Source of the DNA: Methanobacteriota archaeon
GTDB taxonomy: Archaea; Hydrothermarchaeota; Hydrothermarchaeia; Hydrothermarchaeales; JAADFM01
Assembly: GCA_013152845.1 (NCBI GenBank)
Contig: JAADFM010000005.1
Coordinates: forward strand, 1-11,326
DNA: 11,326 bases
Direction: 5' to 3'
Part shown: one piece after another, positions 1 to 6,486 of the stretch
Position numbering within the stretch: the first letter of the stretch is position 1
Layout: each line of letters begins with the position of its first letter
Program-made: the position numbers and the translations under genes
The notes under the pieces: generated by a model
What the model was told of the DNA's origin: nothing
The model's database searches: none
The model's input: only the letters and a program-made list of their open reading frames with translations

Positions 1-2
1 TG

Positions 3-1538
3 AGTGTCCGGCTCAATTTCACCGGCTACGGCATCGGCAACGAGACCTTTTTCATCCCCGCCATAGAGGACCTGAACGGCACCAGGAACGTAACAGGGGA
101 GTTTACAGAATATAGAGTGAATAATACACTAGACTACACCACATTCACCGTCTCAGACCCTGACAGCGACCTGACAATCAATGCAACTCAGATAACTATC
201 GACACGATGAACCACCGCCAAGACACATATCTCGTCCGAGCCCTCGACACGAATATATCAGGAGATTTCACGCTGAATACGAGCTTCATGACCACTGTCG
301 ACGGCAATCCAGGGATATTCTACATCGGTCTTGCAAATGGTGGCACAGGACGAATCAACGCACAGACGGACTTCATAGCGTTCGAACACTATGATATAGA
401 CCAAATCAGGATACATAACGAGGGAGGTGTATCCTCAACGACACTTGACCTCAATACTAACATACGGTACTGGATCACTCTTGAGAGAGTGTCTGGGACG
501 GTCTACCTGAAAGTATACTCAGATGCCAGCAGGACAACGCAGGTGGGTTCTACTATTTCACTGGCAGACTCCGGGACATACACGCACGTCTATGCACTAT
601 CGAGCGACAACTATGGCACGCTGAACCACTATCATTCTGGATATATCTACGAGCTTGAAGAGGTAACCGGGATGGGAACAACACCCATCACTATAGCCAC
701 CGGCTCCAACGTAACCATCACCGACGCAGATAACAACACCAATTACACCCTCTACTACGAAAACCAGAGCATCTACGCCCAGATCACCAACAACGAAAGC
801 GTCTTAATCAGCATCCAGAAACCCCAGAACACCAGCCAGACCCCCCACACCAACGCCACCATAGTAAGGATGCTTATTCCGGCAAACATCTCCATAACCA
901 GCGTTGTATATAACGGTACCGTGGAACTGGCCACCCCTCAGAACTACACCTACAACACCACCGGCCCCGACTGGAACATCCTGACCATCAACCTCACCGA
1001 TATCATCCACACCGTAGGCGACCTTATAAACATCACCGTCGAGGGCCGGACCCCCTACTACTTTACCAAAATCTTCACCGACCCGCCCCGCATCCTCATC
1101 AACAACACCCTTAACACCAGCCAGGACCTATATATAGAAATCCAGGGCGACCCGTCCCTTTTCATCAACAGCACCGTGCAGCACCAGAGCGGCGTGACCT
1201 GGCTGGAGAGGGGCACCACCTACACCGCCGGCCAGGCCAAATATTACTACTTCGACCCCGATATCTCCATCTTCCCGGCCAGCGGAGCCACCATAAAGAC
1301 CCTGGCCTATCATAACACCACCCAGGTCCTGGACCTGACCCTCGAGGACACCAGCAGGAACAACGGTTCCTATATTTGGCTTGCCGACAAAGCCGGCAGC
1401 TCCATATCCTGCACCATGGACGGCCAGGCCGCAAGCCCCGAGGATACCGGCGGCAGTGGTTGGAATCTAAGTTTGACCTTTTCAACTGCCCAGACCGTGA
1501 TAAACTGTGCACCTATCCACCAAAAGTCCACAGTATAA
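3..1538 (+). CDS. Large N-glycosylated cell-surface protein with LamG-like module (5' partial, frameshifted at 3' end)
   Basis: The reading frame is open from position 3 with no start needed inside the window, so the true start lies upstream; the GTG at 117 is only an internal valine. About 511 codons are visible. Roughly codons 80-230 (about 250-690) look like a concanavalin/LamG-type beta-sandwich, with phrases such as FYIGLANGG, IRYWITLERVSG and YLKVYSDASR. The rest is Thr/Asn-rich beta-type sequence typical of archaeal S-layer or adhesin proteins. I count about 27 N-X-S/T sequons, none of them inside the LamG-like part. No membrane anchor or sorting signal is seen before the stop at 1536-1538. 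The protein probably acts outside the cell in envelope structure or in binding sugars or surfaces; the ligand is unknown. The frame appears broken near its end, see 1505-1621. The product is sure in general type, not in family. Confidence 0.8.
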   Translation, partial: SVRLNFTGYGIGNETFFIPAIEDLNGTRNVTGEFTEYRVNNTLDYTTFTVSDPDSDLTINATQITIDTMNHRQDTYLVRALDTNISGDFTLNTSFMTTVDGNPGIFYIGLANGGTGRINAQTDFIAFEHYDIDQIRIHNEGGVSSTTLDLNTNIRYWITLERVSGTVYLKVYSDASRTTQVGSTISLADSGTYTHVYALSSDNYGTLNHYHSGYIYELEEVTGMGTTPITIATGSNVTITDADNNTNYTLYYENQSIYAQITNNESVLISIQKPQNTSQTPHTNATIVRMLIPANISITSVVYNGTVELATPQNYTYNTTGPDWNILTINLTDIIHTVGDLINITVEGRTPYYFTKIFTDPPRILINNTLNTSQDLYIEIQGDPSLFINSTVQHQSGVTWLERGTTYTAGQAKYYYFDPDISIFPASGATIKTLAYHNTTQVLDLTLEDTSRNNGSYIWLADKAGSSISCTMDGQAASPEDTGGSGWNLSLTFSTAQTVINCAPIHQKSTV

Positions 1539-1621
1539 CCCCTGCCTCTTTCATCGCAGGCGACATCATCAGGATAAAGGCCAACGTCACAGACCACAAG
1601 GACCCGGGCTCCAAGTCTTGA
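1505..1621 (+). pseudogene. Out-of-frame, truncated continuation of the surface protein
   Basis: After the stop at 1536-1538 the +2 frame carries sequence that reads like the next domain of the same protein. It begins PPKVHSITPASFIAGD and continues into IRIKANVTD, the usual opening of an Ig/CARDB-like extracellular repeat (a Pro-rich linker, then G-D, then an ANVTD strand with another sequon). Joining the frames after VINC (about 1503-1514) needs one base restored. This second frame ends at TGA 1619-1621 after only about 30 domain residues, where a full domain would need roughly 80 or more. So there are two defects, a frameshift and a truncation, which suggests a decaying or rearranged gene end. 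A sequencing error could explain the first defect but not the second. Confidence 0.6.
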
Positions 1622-1654
1622 CTAAGATCGGTTCTACTGTGAAATGACGGCATG

Positions 1655-2242
1655 TCAGGGACTTTTACGTCTATTTTTGAACATAATCGCCACTATCAAC
1701 AGAGTAATGATCAGAAGCCCTGTTACTAATTGTCTGATTGGGGATGACCCTCTCTCGTAGGCCATACCAGGGATATAATCGGCATCACGCCACAGCAGAT
1801 AACCCTCCCTGATTTCATCAGGTTGGGGGTCGGCTTCTTTCAGATTGTAACCTTCAGGCAGCACCACTTTAAGCTCTGTGATAGGGTTCAGCCTGCCGTC
1901 AAAATCGGTTCTGTCCACGACCCAAACGCCAGCCTCTTCCTGTGCGAGGGTTGTGTCGAATTCCATCACTATGGACGATGAGCTTGCAGAGATTTCAAAA
2001 TCCTGGACCTCCCCGAAGACAGAAGTGAAGCTCTCCAGATACACGCCCTTTATCGCTGGCTCTGTGATGATGCTTTTCAGCTCCTCAATGTTATTGGGAT
2101 TGATTATCTCCAGGGTCACATGGGCAGGACCTTCCTCGGTCAGTTCCATGAGCATCTCCGTCTCCTCTTCGGCCCTAGCCCATCCATCGGAAACAATCAG
2201 GGTGCCCATCAGCAAAAAGAGCACAATGACCCCTTTTTCCAA
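1655..2242 (-). CDS. Secreted, C-terminally membrane-anchored protein of unknown function
   Basis: 195 residues. The N-terminus has a signal peptide: one lysine, a hydrophobic stretch (VIVLFLLMGTLIV) and a likely cleavage after the ARA near residue 24. The middle (about 25-165) is an acidic extracytoplasmic beta-type domain containing VVLPEGYNLKEADPQPDE and LLWRDADYIPG. A single membrane helix (about 168-187, VTGLLIITLLIVAIMF) is followed by a basic KNRRK stop-transfer end, so the domain should sit outside, anchored at its C-terminus. The start is TTG at 2242. It is the only in-frame start after the stop at 2264-2266, and an AGGAGGT ribosome site (2251-2257) lies 8 bases before it. The ATG at 2250 is out of frame and touches that site. 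The gene is convergent with the surface-protein gene and divergent from the response regulator. I do not recognise the family. Confidence 0.8.
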   Translation of the reverse strand: MEKGVIVLFLLMGTLIVSDGWARAEEETEMLMELTEEGPAHVTLEIINPNNIEELKSIITEPAIKGVYLESFTSVFGEVQDFEISASSSSIVMEFDTTLAQEEAGVWVVDRTDFDGRLNPITELKVVLPEGYNLKEADPQPDEIREGYLLWRDADYIPGMAYERGSSPIRQLVTGLLIITLLIVAIMFKNRRKSP

Positions 2243-2250
2243 ATCTCCAT

Positions 2251-2258
2251 ACCTCCTC
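2251..2258 (-). promoter_or_regulatory. Ribosome binding site fixing a TTG start
   Basis: The minus strand reads GAGGAGGT, a near-complete match to the anti-SD of archaeal 16S rRNA. It lies 8 bases upstream of TTG at 2242, the optimal spacing. An ATG directly after it (2250-2248) is too close and out of frame, so the site selects the TTG. Confidence 0.7.
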
Positions 2259-2282
2259 TTCGACTATTATTTGTGAGAAGGC

Positions 2283-2293
2283 AATATATACTT
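2283..2293 (-). promoter_or_regulatory. TATA-like promoter of the minus-strand membrane protein gene
   Basis: The minus strand reads AGTATATATT. Initiation about 25 bases downstream (near 2262) would give a leader of about 20 bases that still contains the SD at 2251-2258. Assigned from composition and spacing only. Confidence 0.5.
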
Positions 2294-2337
2294 TAGCAGG
2301 AAAAACCACAGCGCTATCCAAGCGGTGGGCGGGCAGA

Positions 2338-2347
2338 TTTATTTTTA
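2338..2347 (+). promoter_or_regulatory. TATA-like promoter of the response regulator gene
   Basis: TTTATTTTTA stands out in a G-rich surrounding. It lies 58 bases before the ATG at 2396, giving an expected start site near 2368 and a short leader carrying the SD GGAGGG (2385-2390, 5 bases from the ATG). Confidence 0.45.
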
Positions 2348-2395
2348 GAGGGGAAGAATGATTGATAGGGTAGGGGGAGCCACCGGAGGGATGGC

Positions 2396-2746
2396 ATGAA
2401 GAAGGTCCTGATAGCAGAAGATTACAAGCCCCTTCTAGACCTCTACAGCCTCTGGCTCAAGGAGGATTTCGAGGTAATCGAGGCATACAACGGCAGGGAG
2501 GCCGTGGAAAGATACAAGGAGCACAACCCCGACCTGGTCATCATCGACATCAGGATGCCCATAATGGACGGCGACGAGGCCATCGATGAGATAAGGGAGT
2601 ACGACCCGGATGCCAGGATAGTGGCCATCACCGCATACCCCTACTCGGAGGAGGAGCTGGGCGTGGAGGTGGTGAGGAAGGGGTTCAAAAAGGAGTTCTT
2701 CCTGGACGTGGTCAGGAGGAACCTCCCGGTGGAACAGAAGACCTGA
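2396..2746 (+). CDS. Stand-alone CheY-like response regulator (receiver domain)
   Basis: 116 residues, essentially one receiver domain with no output domain. The acidic pocket is E8-D9, the phospho-acceptor is D51 in LVIIDIRMP followed by the MDG loop, and the switch Thr is T79 in AITAY. The canonical Lys-Pro near the end of strand 5 is not clear: a Lys is present (FKKEFF, about 98-99) but without the usual Pro. The family takes a phosphoryl group from a histidine kinase and passes the signal on by protein-protein contact. No kinase is in the window, so this is an orphan here. ATG at 2396 is chosen because GGAGGG ends 5 bases before it; the ATG at 2391 meets TGA after one further codon. It lies 104 bp ahead of grpE in the same direction but has its own promoter-like element, so a link with the chaperones is only positional. 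Confidence 0.9.
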   Translation: MKKVLIAEDYKPLLDLYSLWLKEDFEVIEAYNGREAVERYKEHNPDLVIIDIRMPIMDGDEAIDEIREYDPDARIVAITAYPYSEEELGVEVVRKGFKKEFFLDVVRRNLPVEQKT

Positions 2747-2753
2747 GCCGGGT

Positions 2754-2790
2754 ATTTTCTTAACCTTTTGTTATTAAAATCTTTTACCTC
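2754..2790 (+). terminator. Possible T-rich terminator after the response regulator
   Basis: Three short T runs (TTTTCTT, CCTTTTG, TCTTTTA) lie 8-40 bases after the stop of the response regulator, in an otherwise GC-rich region. Archaeal termination often uses oligo-T tracts without a hairpin. The same stretch is also the upstream part of the grpE promoter, so its role is ambiguous. Confidence 0.35.
2760..2774. promoter_or_regulatory. Inverted repeat TTAAC-N5-GTTAT upstream of grpE
   Basis: Left arm TTAAC (2760-2764), five-base spacer, right arm GTTAT (2770-2774); the inner four bases of each arm pair exactly. Arm order and spacer equal those I recall for the HSR1 heat-shock operator of A. 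fulgidus (CTAAC-N5-GTTAG), with the outermost base differing on both sides. It lies about 30 bases upstream of the TATA box, where it could be a second binding site. It may also be chance in an AT-rich stretch. Confidence 0.4.
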
Positions 2791-2801
2791 GTTAGGGCGG
2801 C

Positions 2802-2809
2802 TTAAAAAT
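2802..2809 (+). promoter_or_regulatory. TATA box of the grpE-dnaK-dnaJ operon
   Basis: TTAAAAAT lies 49 bases before the grpE ATG. Initiation about 25 bases downstream (near 2830) gives a leader of about 20 bases that keeps the SD GAGGGTG (2837-2843). It is flanked by GTTAGG (2791-2796) and CCTAAC (2810-2815), exact inverted six-base arms whose centres are 19 bp apart. Confidence 0.6.
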
Positions 2810-2810
2810 C

Positions 2811-2826
2811 CTAACCTGATTGTTAT
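2811..2826. promoter_or_regulatory. Candidate heat-shock operator at the grpE promoter (CTAAC-N6-GTTAT)
   Basis: CTAAC (2811-2815), six-base spacer, GTTAT (2822-2826), starting nine bases after the first TATA base and ending before the expected start site. A bound protein would block polymerase recruitment. The thermosome promoter has the same layout at 6450-6465. The half-sites match the A. fulgidus HSR1 motif as I remember it, apart from one extra spacer base and the last base. No regulator gene of that type is in the window. Confidence 0.55.
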
Positions 2827-2850
2827 TTTGTTACCAGAGGGTGAAAGGTC

Positions 2851-3372
2851 ATGGAAGGTAAGGCCCAGGAGACCGGAGGAAAGGGCGGAGAAGGACCCGA
2901 AACCGCCGGGGAGCTTGAGAGGAAACTCGAGGAAAAGACCCGGGAGGCGGAGGACTACCTCACCAGGCTCAAGTACCTCCAGGCCGACTTCGAGAACTAC
3001 AGGAAGCAGGTGGAAAAGGAGAGGGAGGAGCTGGCGAGGTTCGCCACCGAGCCGCTGGTCAGGGAGCTCATCGAGGTCCTGGAGAACCTGGAGAGGGCGG
3101 TGGCAAGCGCCAGAAAGACCAGGAAGAAGGACCTGGTCAAAGGCATCGAACTGATATACGCCCGGCTGAAAGAAATCCTCGAGAAGGAGGGTCTGGAGCC
3201 CATCCCTGCCCTGGGGGAGAAGTGCGACCCCTACAAGCACGAGGTCCTCCTGTGCGAGACCAGGCAGGACTGCAGGGAGGACGAGATAATCGAGGAGCTC
3301 CAGAGGGGCTACACCCTCAGGGGCAAGGTCATAAGGTACGCAAAGGTAAAAGTCGCAAAGAGAGGTGATTGA
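2851..3372 (+). CDS. grpE: GrpE, nucleotide exchange factor of DnaK
   Basis: 173 residues, normal family length. GrpE releases ADP from DnaK so that the chaperone can rebind ATP and let its client go; it works as a cytosolic dimer. After a Gly/Glu-rich unstructured start (about 1-18) comes the long dimerising helix (about 19-65), including [13 protein letters not shown], the hallmark of the family. Then comes the helical bundle (about 70-115), and then the beta-domain that touches DnaK, ending with the signature [17 protein letters not shown]. Three cysteines fall in the beta-domain ([15 protein letters not shown]), where many homologues have none. ATG at 2851 is preceded by GAGGGTG with 7 bases spacing. 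The stop codon lies one base before the dnaK ATG, so the two genes are co-transcribed and probably translationally coupled. Confidence 0.96.
   Translation: MEGKAQETGGKGGEGPETAGELERKLEEKTREAEDYLTRLKYLQADFENYRKQVEKEREELARFATEPLVRELIEVLENLERAVASARKTRKKDLVKGIELIYARLKEILEKEGLEPIPALGEKCDPYKHEVLLCETRQDCREDEIIEELQRGYTLRGKVIRYAKVKVAKRGD
3362..3368 (+). promoter_or_regulatory. Ribosome binding site that decides the dnaK start
   Basis: GAGGTGA lies inside the last grpE codons, five bases before ATG 3374. A longer frame could begin at GTG 3365, but that codon is part of the SD itself, so ATG 3374 is the better start. Confidence 0.75.
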
Positions 3373-3373
3373 C

Positions 3374-5263
3374 ATGGCAGAGAAGAGGGAGAGGATTATC
3401 GGCATCGACCTGGGCACCAGCAATTCCGCTGCTGCCATCATGCAGGGGGGAAAGCCCACCATCATACCCTCGGCCGAGGGGGCCAGCCTCTACGGCAAGG
3501 CCTTCCCGTCTTATGTGGCCTTCACAAAGGACGGCCAGCGCCTGGTGGGCGAGCCGGCCCGCAGGCAGGCGGCATCCAACCCCGAGGGGACCATCTATGC
3601 CGCCAAGAGGAAGATGGGGACCCGCCACAAGTTCAAGGTCTTCGGCAAGGAGTACACACCCCAGGAGATTTCGGCCTACATCCTCCAGAAGATAAAGGAG
3701 GACGCCGAGGCGTTCGTGGGGGAGCCCATAAAGAAGGCCGTCATAACGGTCCCGGCCTACTTCAACGACAACCAGCGCCAGGCCACAAAGGACGCCGGGG
3801 AGATCGCCGGCCTTGAGGTTGTGCGCATCATCAACGAGCCCACGGCGGCGTCCCTGGCCTACGGTCTCGATAAAGAGGGGGAGCAGAAGATCATGGTCTT
3901 CGACTTCGGGGGCGGCACCCTGGACGTGACCATCATGGAGATGGGGGACGGGGTCTTCGAGGTCAAGTCCACCTCCGGGGACACCCAGCTGGGCGGCACC
4001 GACATGGACAACGCCCTCATCGAGTACATCTGCGAGGAGTTCAAGAAGAAGGAAGGGGTGGACCTCAAGGCCGACCAGATGGCCATGCAGAGGGTCAGGG
4101 AGGCGGCCGAGAAGGCAAAAATCGAGCTCTCCGGCACCCTGACCACCACCATCAACCTGCCCTACATCACTGCCGACGATTCCGGGCCCAAGCACCTGGA
4201 AATGGAGATAAACCGGGCCAAACTCGAGGAGCTGGTCAAGCCCATCATCGAGAAGTGCCGTGGCCCCATGGAGCAGGCCCTGGCCGATGCCGAACTCCAG
4301 CCGGGGGACATCGACCGCATCATCCTCGTGGGCGGGCCGACCAGGATGCCCGCTGTCAGGGAGTTCGTCAAGAACGTCATCGGCAAGGAGCCCGAGCGGG
4401 GCATCGACCCCATGGAGTGCGTGGCCATGGGGGCCGCCATCCAGGCCGGTGTCCTGGCCGGTGAGGTCAAGGACCTCCTCCTCCTGGACGTGACCCCCCT
4501 CTCCCTGGGCATCGAGACCCTGGGCGGGGTCACCACCAAGCTCATCGAGCGCAACACCACCATCCCCACCAAAAAGAGCCAGATATTCACCACCGCAGCC
4601 GACAACCAGACCCAGGTGGACATCCACGTCCTCCAGGGTGAGAGGGAGATGGCCGCTGACAACGTGACCCTGGGCAGGTTCACCCTGGTCGGCATCCCGC
4701 CGGCACCCAGGGGAATCCCCCAAATCGAGGTGACCTTCGACATCGATGCCAACGGCATCCTCAACGTCTCTGCCAAGGACCTGGCCACAGGCAAGGAACA
4801 GAAGATCACCATCACCGCCCCGGACAAGCTCTCCAAGGAGGAGATCGAGGCCAAGATCAGGGAGGCCGAGAAGTACGCCGAGGAGGACAGGAAGAAGCGG
4901 GAGAAGGTGGAGCTGCAGAACCAGGCCGATTCCCTCATCTACGCCGCGGAGAACGCTCTCAAGGAGCTGGGTGACCAGGTCGGCAAAGAGCAGAAAGACA
5001 AGATTGAAAAAGGCAAGGAGAGGCTCCAGGAGGCGGTCAAAAGCGGCGATGTCCAGAAGATGAAGGCCGAAATCGAGGAGTTCCAGAAGGCGGTCCACGA
5101 GGTCTCGGCCCTCCTCTACCAGAAGGCCCAGGAAAAGGCCCAGGCCGGGGCGGAGCAGGCCGGGACCGAAGCAGGGGGACAGACGTCCGGCGGGGCCGAG
5201 GAGAAGGGCGAGAAGGTGGTGGACGCCGACTACGAGGTAGTGGACGAGGACAAGAAGGATTAG
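3374..5263 (+). CDS. dnaK: DnaK, Hsp70 chaperone
   Basis: 629 residues from ATG 3374. DnaK is an ATP-driven cytosolic chaperone that clamps exposed hydrophobic segments, helped by DnaJ and GrpE. The nucleotide-binding domain (about 1-365) has phosphate loop 1 [11 protein letters not shown], the conserved [28 protein letters not shown], phosphate loop 2 [11 protein letters not shown] (about 175-185) and the adenosine motif [10 protein letters not shown]. The linker DLLLLDV (about 366-372) leads to the substrate domain ([12 protein letters not shown] onward, with [14 protein letters not shown]) and the helical lid. The tail is Gly/Ala/Glu-rich and ends in [12 protein letters not shown], as in bacterial DnaK. 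It lacks the roughly 25-residue subdomain insertion of proteobacterial DnaK (the region reads [19 protein letters not shown]) and so resembles the Gram-positive/archaeal form, consistent with old transfer from bacteria. dnaJ follows after 6 bases. Confidence 0.98.
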   Translation: MAEKRERIIGIDLGTSNSAAAIMQGGKPTIIPSAEGASLYGKAFPSYVAFTKDGQRLVGEPARRQAASNPEGTIYAAKRKMGTRHKFKVFGKEYTPQEISAYILQKIKEDAEAFVGEPIKKAVITVPAYFNDNQRQATKDAGEIAGLEVVRIINEPTAASLAYGLDKEGEQKIMVFDFGGGTLDVTIMEMGDGVFEVKSTSGDTQLGGTDMDNALIEYICEEFKKKEGVDLKADQMAMQRVREAAEKAKIELSGTLTTTINLPYITADDSGPKHLEMEINRAKLEELVKPIIEKCRGPMEQALADAELQPGDIDRIILVGGPTRMPAVREFVKNVIGKEPERGIDPMECVAMGAAIQAGVLAGEVKDLLLLDVTPLSLGIETLGGVTTKLIERNTTIPTKKSQIFTTAADNQTQVDIHVLQGEREMAADNVTLGRFTLVGIPPAPRGIPQIEVTFDIDANGILNVSAKDLATGKEQKITITAPDKLSKEEIEAKIREAEKYAEEDRKKREKVELQNQADSLIYAAENALKELGDQVGKEQKDKIEKGKERLQEAVKSGDVQKMKAEIEEFQKAVHEVSALLYQKAQEKAQAGAEQAGTEAGGQTSGGAEEKGEKVVDADYEVVDEDKKD

Positions 5264-5269
5264 AACATC

Positions 5270-6439
5270 ATGGCAGAGAAGCGGGATTACTATGAGGTCC
5301 TGGGGGTGTCCAGGGATGCCACCAAGGAGGAGATAAAGAAGGCCTACCGGAAGCTGGCCCTGAAGTACCACCCGGACCGGAACAAGTCCCCGGACGCAGA
5401 GGAGAAGTTCAAGGAGATATCGGAAGCCTACGGCGTCCTCTCAGACGACACCAAGCGCCAGCAGTACGACCGCTTCGGCCACGCCGGCATCGACGGGAGG
5501 TACACCGCCGAGGACATCTTCGGAGGCATTAACTTCGAAGACCTCTTCGGGGGCTTCGAGGACCTCTTCGGTGGCCGGGGCTTCGGCGGCTCCATCTTCG
5601 ACATGTTCTTCGGCGGGGGCAGGGGCGGCCGCAGGCCGGGGCCCAGACGGGGCTCGGACCTGAGGGTGGATATGGAGATTACCCTGGAGGACGTGGCCAA
5701 GGGGCTGGAGACCAAGGTGAGCTACCCCCGCCTGGAGACCTGCGGCAGGTGCGGGGGTACCGGTGCCAGGGAGGGTACATCCCCCAGGATGTGCCCGGCA
5801 TGCAACGGCTCGGGCCAGGTGCGGTTTGCCAAGCGCACGCCCTTCGGGCAGTTCACCAGTGTGACCACCTGCAGCCGGTGCGGGGGAGAGGGCCGGGTGG
5901 TGGATTCTCCATGTCAAGAGTGCGGGGGCAGGGGGGTGGTCAAGAGGACCCGGAAACTGAAGGTGAACATCCCGCCCGGGGTGGATACCGGCTCGAGGCT
6001 GCGCGTCCCGGGTGAGGGCGAGGCCGGGGAGAGAGGCGGGCCCCCGGGGGACCTCTACGTGGTCATCCATGTGAAACCCCACCCCCTCTTCGAGCGCCGG
6101 GGGCACGATATCGTCACCGAGATACCCATAACGGTCAGCCAGGCGGTCCTGGGGGACGAGGTGGAGGTGCCCACCCTCAACGGGAAGGCGAAGCTGAAGA
6201 TACCCCCGGGCACCCAGCCGGGTACGGTATTCCGGATGAAGGGGAAGGGGATACCCGGGCTAAGAGGCGGGGGCAGGGGGGACGAGCACGTGGTGGTGAG
6301 GGTGGAGATACCCGAGAAGCTCACAAAAGAGCAGAGGCGCATCTACGAGCAGCTGGCCCGGACGGAAGGGCGGGACAGGAGGAAGGGCGTCCTCGGCCGG
6401 ATGGTGGACGAGGTGAAGGATGCCTTCGCCAATAGTTAA
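5270..6439 (+). CDS. dnaJ: DnaJ, type I (class A) Hsp40 co-chaperone
   Basis: 389 residues, full length. DnaJ delivers unfolded clients to DnaK and stimulates its ATPase. J-domain at 1-70 with the essential HPD at 34-36. Gly/Phe-rich linker about 77-128, with a direct duplication of FEDLFGG (89-95 and 96-102). Four zinc-binding CxxCxGxG repeats: C158/C161, C175/C178, C201/C204 and C215/C218. Then come two beta-barrel client domains ([39 protein letters not shown]) and the C-terminal dimerisation part. ATG at 5270 lies 6 bases after dnaK. The only upstream purine run, AAGAAGGA (about 5253-5260), is a modest SD, so coupling to dnaK translation is likely. Its stop TAA (6437-6439) overlaps the upstream arm of the thermosome promoter repeat. 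Everything needed for a working class A DnaJ is present. Confidence 0.98.
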   Translation: MAEKRDYYEVLGVSRDATKEEIKKAYRKLALKYHPDRNKSPDAEEKFKEISEAYGVLSDDTKRQQYDRFGHAGIDGRYTAEDIFGGINFEDLFGGFEDLFGGRGFGGSIFDMFFGGGRGGRRPGPRRGSDLRVDMEITLEDVAKGLETKVSYPRLETCGRCGGTGAREGTSPRMCPACNGSGQVRFAKRTPFGQFTSVTTCSRCGGEGRVVDSPCQECGGRGVVKRTRKLKVNIPPGVDTGSRLRVPGEGEAGERGGPPGDLYVVIHVKPHPLFERRGHDIVTEIPITVSQAVLGDEVEVPTLNGKAKLKIPPGTQPGTVFRMKGKGIPGLRGGGRGDEHVVVRVEIPEKLTKEQRRIYEQLARTEGRDRRKGVLGRMVDEVKDAFANS

Positions 6440-6465
6440 GTTTAAATCCCTAACACACAGTTTAG
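6435..6465 (+). promoter_or_regulatory. Thermosome promoter: TATA box with candidate heat-shock operator
   Basis: TTTAAAT (6441-6447) is the TATA box. CTAAC (6450-6454), five bases, then GTTTAG (6460-6465) follow, with CTAAC again starting nine bases after the first TATA base, exactly as at grpE. GTTA (6435-6438), overlapping the dnaJ stop, forms an inverted pair with TAAC across the TATA box. The arms match CTAAC-N5-GTTAG except for one extra T. Expected start is near 6466-6470, leaving a leader of about 20 bases with the SD GGAGGTG (6472-6478). So the thermosome can be transcribed on its own as well as by read-through from dnaJ. Confidence 0.6.
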
Positions 6466-6486
6466 AAAACCGGAGGTGCGTGTAGC

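Noticed and set aside
117..119. GTG 117 as the start of the surface protein
   Set aside because: The frame is open upstream to position 3 with similar sequon-rich sequence, and no SD or signal peptide occurs here.
1505..1538. Programmed -1 frameshifting at CCAAAAG in the surface protein gene
   Set aside because: The heptamer does not allow proper re-pairing in both sites and no downstream stem was evident; the second frame also ends prematurely, so decay or error is simpler.
3365..3373. GTG at 3365 as the dnaK start
   Set aside because: It falls inside the SD GAGGTGA; ATG 3374 has correct spacing and begins with the usual [14 protein letters not shown].
4162..4938. 258-codon Ser/Met-rich antisense frame inside dnaK
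   Set aside because: Composition is an artefact of the complement of dnaK codons, with no homology-like motif.
3329..5371. 680-codon open frame antisense to dnaK
   Set aside because: Its protein is Leu/Gly/Asp/His/Val-rich low-complexity sequence with no recognisable motif, as expected opposite a gene with strongly G/C-ending codons. DnaK on the plus strand is certain.
5555..5600. Tandem FEDLFGG-coding repeat in dnaJ as a mobile or regulatory repeat
   Set aside because: It is the normal Gly/Phe-rich linker of DnaJ, where such short duplications are common.
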